From Spirulinaceae cyanobacterium SM2_1_0 (lineage in GTDB: Bacteria > Cyanobacteriota > Cyanobacteriia > Cyanobacteriales > Spirulinaceae): 50,979 nt of DNA. Position 1 is the stretch's first letter, and each line of letters begins with the position of its first letter. Below the pieces are notes generated by a model. That model ran no database searches and was not told the origin of the DNA. It saw only the letters and a program-made list of their open reading frames with translations. Location of the stretch: positions 1 through 50,979 of the forward strand of contig JAAUTY010000029.1 of assembly GCA_012031265.1 (NCBI GenBank), in the 5' to 3' direction. This document shows, in pieces, positions 8,932-18,063 of this stretch. A program made the translations under genes and the position numbers.

Positions 8932-11412
8932 TTAGCCACCCTGATTTTGCTCGACTTCAGCCACCGTCAGCAGCGTTTTCAGAACGGAATCGGGGTTGAG
9001 GCTGATCGAGTCGATGCCCTGCTCGACCAGAAATTGGGCGAAGTCCGGGTAGTCGCTGGGGGCTTGGCCGCAGATGCCGATTTTGCGCCCTTTGGCATGG
9101 GCAGCCGCGATCGCCATTTGCACCAGCCGCTTCACCCCAGCATTGCGCTCATCAAAGAGCGGCGCGACCAGCGCCGAGTCGCGGTCGAGACCCAAGGTAA
9201 GCTGTGTCAGGTCATTGGAGCCGATCGAGAAGCCATCGAAGACTTCCGCAAACTCCTCAGCGAGCAGCACATTGCTCGGCAACTCGCACATCACATAGAC
9301 TTGCAGCCCATTGACGCCCTGTTCCAGCCCCTGTTGGCGCATCTCCGCCAGCACTCGCCGCCCCTCCGCCGGTGTGCGACAGAAGGGGATCATCGGAATG
9401 ACATTGACCAGGCCCATCGCATCGCGCACCCGCTTCAACGCCTGGCATTCCAGGGCGAAGGCTTCGCGGTAGCGGGGATCGTAGTAACGCGATGCCCCCC
9501 GCCAGCCCAGCATCGGGTTGTCCTCCTGGGGTTCAAACTGACGACCGCCGAGCAGGTTGGCGTATTCATTCGACTTGAAATCGGAGAGCCGCACGATCAC
9601 CGGCTTCGGATAAAAGGCGGCGGCGATCGTTGCGATGCCCCGCGCCAGTTTGTCCACAAAGAATTCCGGCTTGTGGGCGTAGCCCTGGGTCAGGCGTTCG
9701 ATCTCGAATTTGGCCTGGGAATCGCTGAGCTGATCGAAGTGCAGTAGCGCTAGCGGATGCGCCTTGATCTGGTTGGCAATGATAAATTCAAGCCGCGCCA
9801 AGCCGACGCCAGCGGCGGGAATCCCCGCTAGGGTAAAGGCCTGTTCAGGATTGCCGATATTCAGCAAAATCTGGGTGCGGGTGTGCGGCAGGTGATCGAG
9901 GTGGGTTTCCTCGACCGCGAAGGGCAGTAGACCGGCGTAGACATGACCGGTATCGCCCTCGGCACAGCAGACTGTGATGTCCTGACCCGTCTGTACGGCA
10001 GTGGTGGCGTCGCCACAGCCGACGATCGCCGGGATGCCCAGTTCGCGGGCGATGATCGCGGCATGGCAGGTGCGACCGCCCTGGTTAGTCACAATCGCGC
10101 TCGCTTGCTTCATGATCGGCTCCCAGTCGGGATCGGTGCGATTGGTCACCAGCACCTCGCCCGCTTGGAATTGGATAATGTTGGAGACGTTAGCGATCAC
10201 CCGCGCTTTGCCCTGACCGATGCTCGCGCCGACGCTGCGGCCCTGGGTGAGGATCTCGCTGCGTTCCTGGAGTGCATAGGTTTGCAGCACGTTGCCAGTC
10301 TTCTGTGACTGCACCGTTTCCGGGCGCGCCTGGACGATGAAAAGCTGACCGGTGAGACCGTCTTTTGCCCATTCCATGTCCATGGGGGCATACTGACCGC
10401 GCCGCCGCGAGTAGTGGGTTTCGATCGTCACCGCCCACTGTCCGAGCTGGAGAATTTCGGCATCAGTAAGGCAGAATTTGCGGCGATCGCTCTCCGGAAC
10501 CTCGACGTTTTTGGTCAGCTTCGAGCCGCCGACATCGTAGACCATGGCGATCGCCTTGCTGCCCAGCCGCTTGTCGAGGATCGGCTGGTAGCCTTGGGCG
10601 AGGGTCGGTTTGAAGACGAAGTATTCGTCAGGATTGACCGCGCCCTGCACGACGTTTTCCCCCAGGCCGTAGGCGGCGGTGATCAGGGCGGCATTGCGGA
10701 AGCCGGTTTCGGTGTCGATCGAGAACATCACCCCGGCTGAAGCCAGATCGGAGCGCACCATCTTCTGAACACCGACAGAGAGGGCGACGTTGAAATGATC
10801 AAACCCGTTGCGATCGCGGTAGGAGATCGCCCGGTCGGTAAACAGCGAGGCGATACACTTGTGGCAGGCTTCGAGCACGCCCTTGATGCTCTGGACATTG
10901 AGATAGGTTTCTTGCTGACCGGCAAAGCTGGCTTCGGGCAAGTCCTCGGCCGTGGCGCTGGAGCGGACGGCGACATCGATGTCGGTGCTGCGGAGGGCGG
11001 ATTGCTCGTTGGCGCGGGGGTCAGGGTTGTAGCGCTGACAGAGTTGCTTGTAGGCGAGGGCGATCGCGTCCTGCAAGTCTTTGGGGAAGAGGGTTTGCAA
11101 GATCAGCGATCGCGCTTGGCGGCCGCGTGCTTGGAGATTGCTGACATCGTTGACATCGAGATCGCTGAAGATCTCCCGCAGCTTGGGTTCAAGGCCCGTC
11201 GCCGCGATGTAATAGCGGTAAGCATGGGCGGTGGTCGCAAAACCGCCCGGCACATTCACGCCCTGGGGCTGCAACTGCTGAATCAGCTCGCCGAGTGAGG
11301 AGTTTTTGCCACCGACCAAGCTAACATCATCGCTATTCACCTCCTCAAACCAGAGGATAAAGGTGTTGTCGCGCGTACTGGCGGTGGGGCGATCGAGCTG
11401 GGTAGAGACCAT
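8932..11412 (-). CDS. ppsA: Phosphoenolpyruvate synthase
   Basis: The enzyme converts pyruvate, ATP and water to PEP, AMP and phosphate, an anaplerotic/gluconeogenic step. About 826 residues from ATG 11412 (MVSTQLDRPTAS); the frame is open 126 codons further upstream but that part has no family similarity. The N-terminal ATP-binding domain has SLVGGKNSSLGEL and VAVRSSATAEDLPEASFAGQ. The swivelling phosphohistidine domain has GGRTCHAAIIARELGIPA, where His is the phosphorylated residue. The C-terminal PEP/pyruvate barrel has VGLARLEFIIA and GSNDLTQLTLGLDRDS. Length and order are normal. upp follows downstream. Confidence 0.95.
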   Translation of the reverse strand: MVSTQLDRPTASTRDNTFILWFEEVNSDDVSLVGGKNSSLGELIQQLQPQGVNVPGGFATTAHAYRYYIAATGLEPKLREIFSDLDVNDVSNLQARGRQARSLILQTLFPKDLQDAIALAYKQLCQRYNPDPRANEQSALRSTDIDVAVRSSATAEDLPEASFAGQQETYLNVQSIKGVLEACHKCIASLFTDRAISYRDRNGFDHFNVALSVGVQKMVRSDLASAGVMFSIDTETGFRNAALITAAYGLGENVVQGAVNPDEYFVFKPTLAQGYQPILDKRLGSKAIAMVYDVGGSKLTKNVEVPESDRRKFCLTDAEILQLGQWAVTIETHYSRRRGQYAPMDMEWAKDGLTGQLFIVQARPETVQSQKTGNVLQTYALQERSEILTQGRSVGASIGQGKARVIANVSNIIQFQAGEVLVTNRTDPDWEPIMKQASAIVTNQGGRTCHAAIIARELGIPAIVGCGDATTAVQTGQDITVCCAEGDTGHVYAGLLPFAVEETHLDHLPHTRTQILLNIGNPEQAFTLAGIPAAGVGLARLEFIIANQIKAHPLALLHFDQLSDSQAKFEIERLTQGYAHKPEFFVDKLARGIATIAAAFYPKPVIVRLSDFKSNEYANLLGGRQFEPQEDNPMLGWRGASRYYDPRYREAFALECQALKRVRDAMGLVNVIPMIPFCRTPAEGRRVLAEMRQQGLEQGVNGLQVYVMCELPSNVLLAEEFAEVFDGFSIGSNDLTQLTLGLDRDSALVAPLFDERNAGVKRLVQMAIAAAHAKGRKIGICGQAPSDYPDFAQFLVEQGIDSISLNPDSVLKTLLTVAEVEQNQGG

Positions 11413-11969
11413 ATTATTAACTCCAATTTCAAAAAAAAACGCCTGGTTTCGCTCGCCAGCACGATTCGGAGTCAGGGGCTTCCTTTGCGGCCAATGCCGA
11501 TGAGCTTGATCGGCTCCGAAAAATATTGAATCGCGAGGGCTGGGCTGTTGCCGAGGATGTGCTAGAGCTGGCTCTGACCAGCGGCTAGCTCTGCATCGGC
11601 GATGGCACTGAGAAAATCGTCTTTGAAGGCACAATTCCAGTCTAAAACTGTCTTGTGTGATACAAACAGCCAGTTTGGATTTGTTTACTTTGTCGCCATT
11701 TTTGCGGCTGTAGTGTGAAGAAATGTATAAGAAAGTTAAATTTTGGTGGCTGCTTGCACCGACGCCAGCGGCACGCCCGTAAAATGGCATAGCCAGCTAC
11801 TAATTTCTGCGGCGGCGGCCCAGCCTGGAACGTTACCATCGGCTCTGATTCGGACACGCCTAGCGATCGCCCCTGTGCCGGTCGCCCGTGTTACGCCGAG
11901 GGTTCCAATGCTATGCTCTAATCGGTCAAGTCGCTACTGCTGTCAGACCATTGCTGTTATTGAGTTGCT
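11413..11969. other. Divergent intergenic region between ppsA and lepB
   Basis: No gene is supportable in these roughly 560 bases. The left part is the ppsA leader, including an AT-rich stretch at about 11640-11750 that probably holds its promoter. The right part, before lepB, has TTACGC (11891-11896) and TATGCT (11912-11917), a weak promoter-like pair with a short spacer. An open frame covers parts of the region but reads like chance. Confidence 0.4.
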
Positions 11970-12533
11970 ATGCCGGATAAGCACGCGAAACAGGATCCTA
12001 ATTTCTGGGTTGAAGCGGCGACCACGATCGGTCTGAGTGTCGTGTTTGCGCTGCTGATCCGCACCTTCTTAGGAGATGTTCGCTACATCCCTTCGGAATC
12101 GATGTTGCCGACGCTGCAAGTAGGCGATCGCCTGATCGTCGACAAAATCGGGATGCGCTTCCGGGAGCCGCAGCATGGCGATGTGATCGTCTTCTCGCCA
12201 CCCGATGGCGCGATCGAGTGTAATCCCAACCAGCAGTTGCCAATTCGTGAAGCCTATATCAAACGGACAATTGGTCTACCGGGTGACACGATCGAGGTCG
12301 CTAATGGCATCGTCTATCGTAATGACGAGCCACTAGAAGAAGGCTACATCACTGAGCCGCCACAGTACGAGCTGCCGCTGTTGGTTGTGCCCGCTGACAG
12401 CTATTTCGTCATGGGCGACAACCGCAATGCCAGTTGCGACTCACACGTTTGGGGGCCGGTTCCGGCTGAAAATTTGATCGGCGAGGCGGTGCTGCGAATT
12501 TGGCCGCCGAATCGTTTTGGGACGAGTTTTTGA
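11970..12533 (+). CDS. lepB: Signal peptidase I
   Basis: This membrane-bound serine protease removes signal peptides from exported preproteins. 187 residues with one N-terminal transmembrane segment (about residues 18-34, TIGLSVVFALLIRTFLG). The catalytic serine is S44 in PSESMLPTL and the general-base lysine is K98 in YIKRTIGLPGD. The conserved box GDNRNASCDSHVWG is present near the C-terminus. Length fits the single-helix type of cyanobacteria. It is a single gene ending just before a HIP1-centred palindrome shared with the opposing rpsD. Confidence 0.95.
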   Translation: MPDKHAKQDPNFWVEAATTIGLSVVFALLIRTFLGDVRYIPSESMLPTLQVGDRLIVDKIGMRFREPQHGDVIVFSPPDGAIECNPNQQLPIREAYIKRTIGLPGDTIEVANGIVYRNDEPLEEGYITEPPQYELPLLVVPADSYFVMGDNRNASCDSHVWGPVPAENLIGEAVLRIWPPNRFGTSF

Positions 12534-12570
12534 CGGTGGGCGTGATTGCCCTTGGTGTCAAAAACAAGCA

Positions 12571-12592
12571 GCGAGGGGCGATCGCCCCTCGC
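12571..12592. terminator. HIP1-centred perfect palindrome between lepB and rpsD
   Basis: A perfect 22-base inverted repeat with GCGATCGC at its centre and flanking GCGAGG/CCTCGC arms, located between the convergent ends of lepB and rpsD. Position and GC-rich self-complementarity suggest a bidirectional terminator. No strong T-run follows on either strand, so termination is inferred. Confidence 0.5.
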
Positions 12593-12626
12593 TTCGGTCG
12601 GTGCTCGCATTGAGCCAAGATTGAAT

Positions 12627-13235
12627 CTAGACTTTCCGTGAATAATACTCGACGATCAGCAATTCATTGATTTGCAGTGCCACCCATTCGCGCTCAATGA
12701 CGCTGTTGACCTTGCCGACCATCGTTTCCTTATTGAACTCGAGGTGGCTCGGCAGGTTGGCGAGACCGGGGAATTCCATGTTCGCTTGCACGAGCTTGCG
12801 GGAGCTGTCGCGATCGCGCACGCTGATCACATCACCCGGCTTACACTGATAGCTGGCAATGTCGAGGACGCGGCCGTTGACCGTGACGTGGCCGTGATTG
12901 ACCAGTTGGCGCGCGCCTGGGATCGTGCCCGCCATACCGAGACGAAACACGGTATTGTCGAGGCGCATTTCCAGCAGTTGCAACAACGCTTGACCGGTTG
13001 AACCGGTGGCACGGCGAGCCTTGCGGATGTAGCGGACAAGCTGCCGCTCGGAGACGCCGTAGTTAAAGCGAAGCTTCTGCTTCTCCTCGAGGCGGATGGC
13101 ATACTCTGAGCGTTTGCGGCGGGCCTGACCGTGTTGTCCCGGTGGGTAATTGCGGCGCGGCGACTTGCGGCTGAGGCCGGGTAGCTCGCCGAGGCGGCGG
13201 ACAACCCGCAGTCGAGGTCCTCGATAGCGAGACAT
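12627..13235 (-). CDS. rpsD: 30S ribosomal protein S4
   Basis: A primary 16S rRNA-binding protein of the small ribosomal subunit. 202 residues, the normal cyanobacterial length, beginning [16 protein letters not shown]. The PPGQHG motif is followed by an S4 RNA-binding domain (about residues 90-150) with [27 protein letters not shown] and [10 protein letters not shown]. It ends with EYYSRKV, the usual plastid/cyanobacterial C-terminus. AGGAGAAG lies upstream of the ATG. It is a single gene convergent with lepB, as common in cyanobacteria, where rpsD stands outside the large ribosomal operon. Confidence 0.97.
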   Translation of the reverse strand: MSRYRGPRLRVVRRLGELPGLSRKSPRRNYPPGQHGQARRKRSEYAIRLEEKQKLRFNYGVSERQLVRYIRKARRATGSTGQALLQLLEMRLDNTVFRLGMAGTIPGARQLVNHGHVTVNGRVLDIASYQCKPGDVISVRDRDSSRKLVQANMEFPGLANLPSHLEFNKETMVGKVNSVIEREWVALQINELLIVEYYSRKV

Positions 13236-13402
13236 AGAATACTGCTTCTCCTGCGATCCGAATCTAGTCTAAAAGAAATTACATTGAGCGGGGGGACGGG
13301 GGGTCAGTGCTGAACCAGAGAATCACCTGCATAGCTTGCGATGAGTCTGAGTAAAGCACCGAGTAGCGATCAAACGCAGCCCAAAAGTCACCTGAGCATT
13401 TT

Positions 13403-13408
13403 ATTATA
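13403..13408 (-). promoter_or_regulatory. Candidate -10 box of the rpsD promoter
   Basis: On the minus strand this reads TATAAT, a perfect sigma70-type -10, about 170 bases before the rpsD start. A clear -35 at 17 bases is not evident, which is common in cyanobacterial promoters. The spacing implies a long 5' leader, but no known leader structure is recognised. Confidence 0.45.
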
Positions 13409-13493
13409 GGCTGTCAGCGCTATTTTTGCGCACCATTTCCTGAACCTTTGTCCTAACCTGGATGCAGACTCGCGCGTCTACGCTTCAGCCGCC

Positions 13494-13778
13494 ATGATCT
13501 CGCAGACCCATTATCTGATCCGCAGCAAAACTGACGGCAGCTATCTCGTCGCTCGCCCCGATCCGGACACGGTGGACGGTTATTTGTTGGTATTCCGTGA
13601 GTACGCTGATGCGCTGAGTTATCTCAATACCCATGCGGGCGATCGCGCGCCGGAGTTCGGGGTTGAGTCCGTGTCGGGCGTGCAATTGCGGGGGGTTCTA
13701 ACCCGCTGGGGATTTGCTGGACTCGGATTAGTAGAAGATCCCCTCATCCCACAAGTGCAGTTTATGCGGCAAGTCTGA
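13494..13778 (+). CDS. Conserved cyanobacterial protein of unknown function
   Basis: A 94-residue soluble protein starting MISQTHYLIRSKTDGSYLVAR. I recognise it as a small protein conserved among cyanobacteria, with segments such as LVFREYADALSYLNTHA, RGVLTRWGFAGLGLVEDP and a C-terminal QVQFMR. No catalytic motif is visible and no function is known to me. It stands between rpsD (divergent) and the phosphatase gene, 86 bases ahead of the latter on the same strand. Confidence 0.75.
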   Translation: MISQTHYLIRSKTDGSYLVARPDPDTVDGYLLVFREYADALSYLNTHAGDRAPEFGVESVSGVQLRGVLTRWGFAGLGLVEDPLIPQVQFMRQV

Positions 13779-13864
13779 AATCAACCGCCAGCGCCAAACA
13801 GCGGTAATCTGCTGGCAGCGTTACCATAGATTGTCAGACTGAGGGTGACTGCTGAACTGAAATT

Positions 13865-16438
13865 GTGGCGATGTGTGATCGCCCCATCCCCGCCATGTCC
13901 CTGCTCCGCTTCTCGCTGACCAAACTCCGCAACCTCCTGACCTTGCGCAGCGTGCTAGCAACTGCATTTGCGGTTCAGGCATGTTTGGCAGTCGGCACGG
14001 TCGGCTATCTTTCCATTCACAATGGGCAGGAAGCGGTTCGCGACATCGCCTCGCAACTCCGCAGCGAGCTGACGGCGCGCATTGATGAAAAACTCCAAAG
14101 CTATTTCGCCAGCCCCCACGACATCAATCGCCTCAACGCCAATACCCTCGCCCAAGGCAAGATCGATATTGACGCGGCGGAAGGTGAAAGCCTGTTTTGG
14201 CAACAGATGCAGGTTTTCCCGGATATTGCCTTTATCTACTGCGGCAGTCCGAACCGGGGTAATTTTTTTGGCGTCGTTCGCCAGCCGAATACGGGCGAGT
14301 TGGAGCTATCCTACGGCAATGCCAGTAACGATAATTTGCGGGAGAACTACAGTCTGGATGTGCGCGGCAACCGGGCGCATTTCATCAGCCAAAGCGATCG
14401 CCGCTACGATGCCCGCACCCGCCCCTGGTATCAGGCGGCGGTCACCCTCGACCGGCCAGTCTGGAGCGATCTCTACATCGCCTTCAGCACCCGTTTGCCC
14501 AATATCACGGCCAGTCTGCCAGTCTACAGCGAGACGGGCAACGAATTGATCGGGGTCTGCGGTGTCGATGTCGTCCTGCCCAAGGAGTTTCGTAGCTTCC
14601 TGCAAAATCTCGACATCGGTAAAACGGGGGAAGCCTTCGTCATCGACCGCCAGGGGACATTGATTTCCTCGTCTACTTCCGAGCCGTTGACGCTTGTGGA
14701 TAGCGATGATAAACCGCAGTTTATCCCGGCGGCGGATAGCCAAGAGCTGTTGGTACGCCAAACTGCCGCCTTTCTACAGCGCGAGTTTGGCGACTTTGCC
14801 GCGATTGCCGATTCGCAACAACTGGATTTCGAGATCGCCGGAGCACGGCAGTTTATCCAAGTGGCCCCGTTTCAAGATCCCTATGGCCTGGACTGGCTCA
14901 TTGTGTTGGTGGTGCCAGAAGCAGACTTTACTAGCCGGACGGATGCCAGTCTGCGCTTGACCTTTTGGCTGTCGCTGGTGGCCTTGGCGATCGCCCTGAT
15001 CGCCGGGGCGATCGCCGCCCACTGGCTGACGCGACCGATTGTCGCCCTCACTCACGCCTCGCAGAAGCTGGCTAGCGGCCGGCTGACTACCTACGTTCGC
15101 ACCAGCAACATCCGCGAGTTGCACCAGTTGACGCGCTCATTTAATCGTATGGCGGAACAGTTGCGCGACTCGTTCGCGACTTTGCAAAAAAGCGAGGCGA
15201 CCAACCGCGCCCTGGTGGCGGCGATCCCCGACCTATTAATCCGCTTGCACCGCGATGGCACTTATCTCGAGACGGTCAGCCGCGAAAAGTTTTCGCAGTT
15301 GGATCAAGCCCAACCGGCGCGTGACCAACAGCGGCACATTCGCGAAATCTTGCCCGCACCGTTGGTGGAGCAACGTCTGCACCATATGAATCAAGCCCTG
15401 GCAACCGGTGAGGTGCAGGTGTACGAGCAGGTGCTGAAGCGCGATGATGGCGCGCTGCACCACGAAGAAATACGGCTAGTAGCGATCGGGATCGATGAAG
15501 TGCTGGCGATCATCCGCGACATCACCGCCCGCAAGCAAGCAGAGCAGGCACTCGCCACCGCCATGGGTCAGCTCGAACAGCAGGTGGAAACGCGCACACA
15601 GGAGTTGCGCCAAGCCTATGCCGAAATCGCTTCGTTGAATATGCAGTTGCAAGCCGAAAATCAACGCTTGGGGATGGAGCTGGCAGTGGCGCGACAGATG
15701 CAACAACTGATTTTGCCGCGATCGCAGGAGCTGGCAGCGATCACCGGTCTCGATATTGCCGGGTTCATGGAGCCTGCCGCAGAGGTGGGCGGGGATTACT
15801 ACGATGTCTTCTACAGCGACGGCATCGTCACCCTCGCCATCGGCGACGTGACGGGACATGGGCTAGAAAGTGGCATCCTCATGGTCATGGCGCAGGCGAT
15901 CGTGCGGGTGCTGCAAGAGCTACGCGAGTCGGAGCCAGTCCGCTACCTGGCGGCGCTCAACCGGGCACTCTACAAAAATGTGCAGCGGATGGATTCGCAG
16001 AAAAATATGACCTTGGCGATTCTCACCTACGCCGAGGGTCGGGTGCAGGTCAGCGGGCAGCATGAAGAGATCCTCATCGTGCGCGGGGATGGTCAGGTGG
16101 AGCGGCTCGATACCCTCGATTTGGGCTTTCCGGTTGGCATGGTGGAGGATATTGCCGATTTTGTTGACCAAGCACAGTTCGAGCTGGCACCGGGCGAAGG
16201 GTTAGTGCTCTATACCGATGGCATTACCGAGGCGGAGAGCTTGACGGGCGATCACTACGGGCTACCTCGCTTGCTTGACACGATCAGCGCCCACTGGTCG
16301 CAGCCCGCGATGGAACTTTGCGATACGATCGTTGCCGATGTGCGTCAGCATATCGGCGGGCAAAAGGTATTTGATGACATCACGCTACTGGTGCTTAAAC
16401 GACTGGCTGAGCCAGCAGTTGCGGCTGCACCAACTTAG
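13865..16438 (+). CDS. SpoIIE/RsbU-type PP2C phosphatase with dCache, HAMP and PAS-like modules
   Basis: A membrane-bound signalling phosphatase of up to 857 residues. TM1 is at about residues 28-50. A periplasmic dCache sensor (about 60-345) has RTRPWYQAA, a common Cache signature, and VCGVDVVL. TM2 is at about 362-384. A HAMP domain follows (LTRPIVALTHASQKLASG). Next come a PAS-like region (about 440-555) and a coiled coil (about 560-615). The C-terminal PPM/SpoIIE phosphatase has metal-binding motifs EVGGDYYDVF, IGDVTGHGLESG and VLYTDGITEAES. Such proteins dephosphorylate anti-sigma-factor antagonists in partner-switching systems, but no antagonist or anti-sigma gene is adjacent, so the target is unknown. 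The start could be GTG 13865, ATG 13871 or ATG 13895. Confidence 0.9.
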   Translation: MAMCDRPIPAMSLLRFSLTKLRNLLTLRSVLATAFAVQACLAVGTVGYLSIHNGQEAVRDIASQLRSELTARIDEKLQSYFASPHDINRLNANTLAQGKIDIDAAEGESLFWQQMQVFPDIAFIYCGSPNRGNFFGVVRQPNTGELELSYGNASNDNLRENYSLDVRGNRAHFISQSDRRYDARTRPWYQAAVTLDRPVWSDLYIAFSTRLPNITASLPVYSETGNELIGVCGVDVVLPKEFRSFLQNLDIGKTGEAFVIDRQGTLISSSTSEPLTLVDSDDKPQFIPAADSQELLVRQTAAFLQREFGDFAAIADSQQLDFEIAGARQFIQVAPFQDPYGLDWLIVLVVPEADFTSRTDASLRLTFWLSLVALAIALIAGAIAAHWLTRPIVALTHASQKLASGRLTTYVRTSNIRELHQLTRSFNRMAEQLRDSFATLQKSEATNRALVAAIPDLLIRLHRDGTYLETVSREKFSQLDQAQPARDQQRHIREILPAPLVEQRLHHMNQALATGEVQVYEQVLKRDDGALHHEEIRLVAIGIDEVLAIIRDITARKQAEQALATAMGQLEQQVETRTQELRQAYAEIASLNMQLQAENQRLGMELAVARQMQQLILPRSQELAAITGLDIAGFMEPAAEVGGDYYDVFYSDGIVTLAIGDVTGHGLESGILMVMAQAIVRVLQELRESEPVRYLAALNRALYKNVQRMDSQKNMTLAILTYAEGRVQVSGQHEEILIVRGDGQVERLDTLDLGFPVGMVEDIADFVDQAQFELAPGEGLVLYTDGITEAESLTGDHYGLPRLLDTISAHWSQPAMELCDTIVADVRQHIGGQKVFDDITLLVLKRLAEPAVAAAPT

Positions 16439-16698
16439 CCCGAATCTGCTCGAACGGTATCCTCACTTTCGCCTTCGGGTATTCGGTTGGCAGCGATGCC
16501 GCCGAGACGGACAGAGAGGCGATCAGCCCTCCGGGACACTACGCGATCGCGACAATAGCGCTTCAGGAGTGGTGTCGGGCAGCCCGGATGTGCAGTCTTC
16601 ATGCCTTCATCTGCTCAATACGTCCCAGGGCGATCAACTGCGTGGGTTGCGATCGCTGCGCCCAGTGAGGGCCTACGCTAGGATAGAGTCGCCCATCG

Positions 16699-17385
16699 GT
16701 GCATTCCGTTGACATCCATGCTGCATCTCCTGCTTCGTCGTCTCTCGGTCGCGACCGCCAGCAACTCACTTGGCTCCTCAAATCCCCCCTGTTGCTGTGG
16801 AGCGGACTCTGGCTGATCGCGATGTTTTTGACCGTGCTTGCCACCTCGAGCTTGCTGCGGCCGAGCGGGCAGTCGCCTCGCCTGACGGAAGGCAGCTCGC
16901 CCCCCCCGCTCACGAGCCGCCCACTCACGACTCCAGAAGTGGCTAGGCGTGATGACTGGGAGGAGAGCGTGGCTCCAGCGAATGCTCGCCCCATGCCGGT
17001 TGCGTCACCCCGCTCGGGTTGGCCGCTGCCGCTATGGTCGGTGTTGGCGATCGCCGGGATTAGTGCCAGTGGTTCGCTGGCGACGACACTGGTATTGCGA
17101 CGACTCGCGAATCGCCGTCGTGTCAAGCGTCTGCGACCTGCTACCGTCCGTCCGGCGCTGCCGCGCGCCCGCGCGCCGCAGCTTCCGGAGTCAGCGCCGT
17201 CATTGGGCGATCGCCCGGCCATTGTTGCCGCGACCACACCGGTGGTTGAACCGGCGACCGCGACCCGCCGCGAAGCCGAGGCGGTCTCCCCCTTGCCGCC
17301 CCAGCGACCGAGTTTGGCGGACGAACTGGATCTCCGCAAACGTTACTCTTTGGCGTCGCTGCTCAACAACCGCGCCGAACGCTAA
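16699..17385 (+). CDS. Two-helix membrane protein of unknown function
   Basis: A 228-residue protein from a GTG start. It has two hydrophobic segments, about residues 28-50 (SPLLLWSGLWLIAMFLTVLA) and about 112-132 (PLWSVLAIAGISASGSLATT). A basic Arg-rich stretch follows and the C-terminus is charged (PSLADELDLRKRYSLASLL). The middle is Pro/Ser/Thr-rich and low in complexity. The downstream gene starts 54 bases later on the same strand, suggesting an operon. A long opposite-strand ORF at 16599-17339 covers the same DNA, but its translation is Ser/Arg-rich with no membrane logic. No family is recognised, and the exact start is uncertain. Confidence 0.6.
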   Translation: MHSVDIHAASPASSSLGRDRQQLTWLLKSPLLLWSGLWLIAMFLTVLATSSLLRPSGQSPRLTEGSSPPPLTSRPLTTPEVARRDDWEESVAPANARPMPVASPRSGWPLPLWSVLAIAGISASGSLATTLVLRRLANRRRVKRLRPATVRPALPRARAPQLPESAPSLGDRPAIVAATTPVVEPATATRREAEAVSPLPPQRPSLADELDLRKRYSLASLLNNRAER

Positions 17386-17439
17386 GGCGACTTTGCTATT
17401 TTTATCCTCATCGGGCTATCAGCACGCCCCACAAAGCTC

Positions 17440-18063
17440 TTGAATTTGGCAAAACTCTGGCAGAAAATCCGTAGTCGGTCTGAACCGGCGGCCCCAAATA
17501 CGGCGACTCCGGCGATCGCGCCGCTCTCGGATGCGGATTGTGACTTCTTGTTCAACCAGTTACTGGAAGGGGTCGCTCACGGTTGGGATGGTGGACGGGT
17601 TGAGCAGTTTTTTGACCACACGCGTGATCGCGCCAAGATCAGTCACTGGCTGGACTGGTTGCAGCGCTACGGCGAGCGCCTGACGACCGCTGCGACCCCT
17701 GACCCGGAGCTGGCGAAACGCCTGGAACAACTGGCCGCGCAAGTGCAGCGAACCCCTCATCTAGTAGAATTTGGCGCGTCGGCTCAAGCGATCGCCCAGC
17801 AACTGCGCACCCGACAGACGACCGGCGTGGTCTGGGAATATGACGGGCCGGATAGCATTTTTAGTCGTGGCACGCCGCAAGAGCCGCTGACGACTCCCGG
17901 CCAGCCGGGAGTAGAGACCCTAACCTTGGATGAATTGTTTGAGCGGCTCCAGATCGATCCGGAGCTGCGCCGCCGTATTGCCGCGCAAGTGGGCGTCGAG
18001 AGCGATGATCCGCTGGTCATTGTTCAGGCGCTGGCGGTGAAATTGCGGCCGCCGGGGACTTGA
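17440..18063 (+). CDS. Conserved hypothetical protein
   Basis: A 207-residue soluble protein using a TTG start (MNLAKLWQKIRSR). Segments such as DCDFLFNQLLEGVAHGWDGGRVEQFF and HWLDWLQRYGERL look like a genuine helical protein. A C-terminal part (VETLTLDELFERLQIDPELRRRIAAQ) resembles a small helical binding domain. I have no confident function. It follows the membrane protein at 16699. Its last 47 bases overlap the 3' end of the opposing O-antigen-ligase-like gene. Confidence 0.65.
   Translation: MNLAKLWQKIRSRSEPAAPNTATPAIAPLSDADCDFLFNQLLEGVAHGWDGGRVEQFFDHTRDRAKISHWLDWLQRYGERLTTAATPDPELAKRLEQLAAQVQRTPHLVEFGASAQAIAQQLRTRQTTGVVWEYDGPDSIFSRGTPQEPLTTPGQPGVETLTLDELFERLQIDPELRRRIAAQVGVESDDPLVIVQALAVKLRPPGT

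Noticed and set aside
16599-17339. 246-residue ORF on the minus strand
   Set aside because: It is Ser/Arg/Gly-rich and covers the plus-strand gene at 16699, whose translation has proper membrane helices and a sensible operon position.
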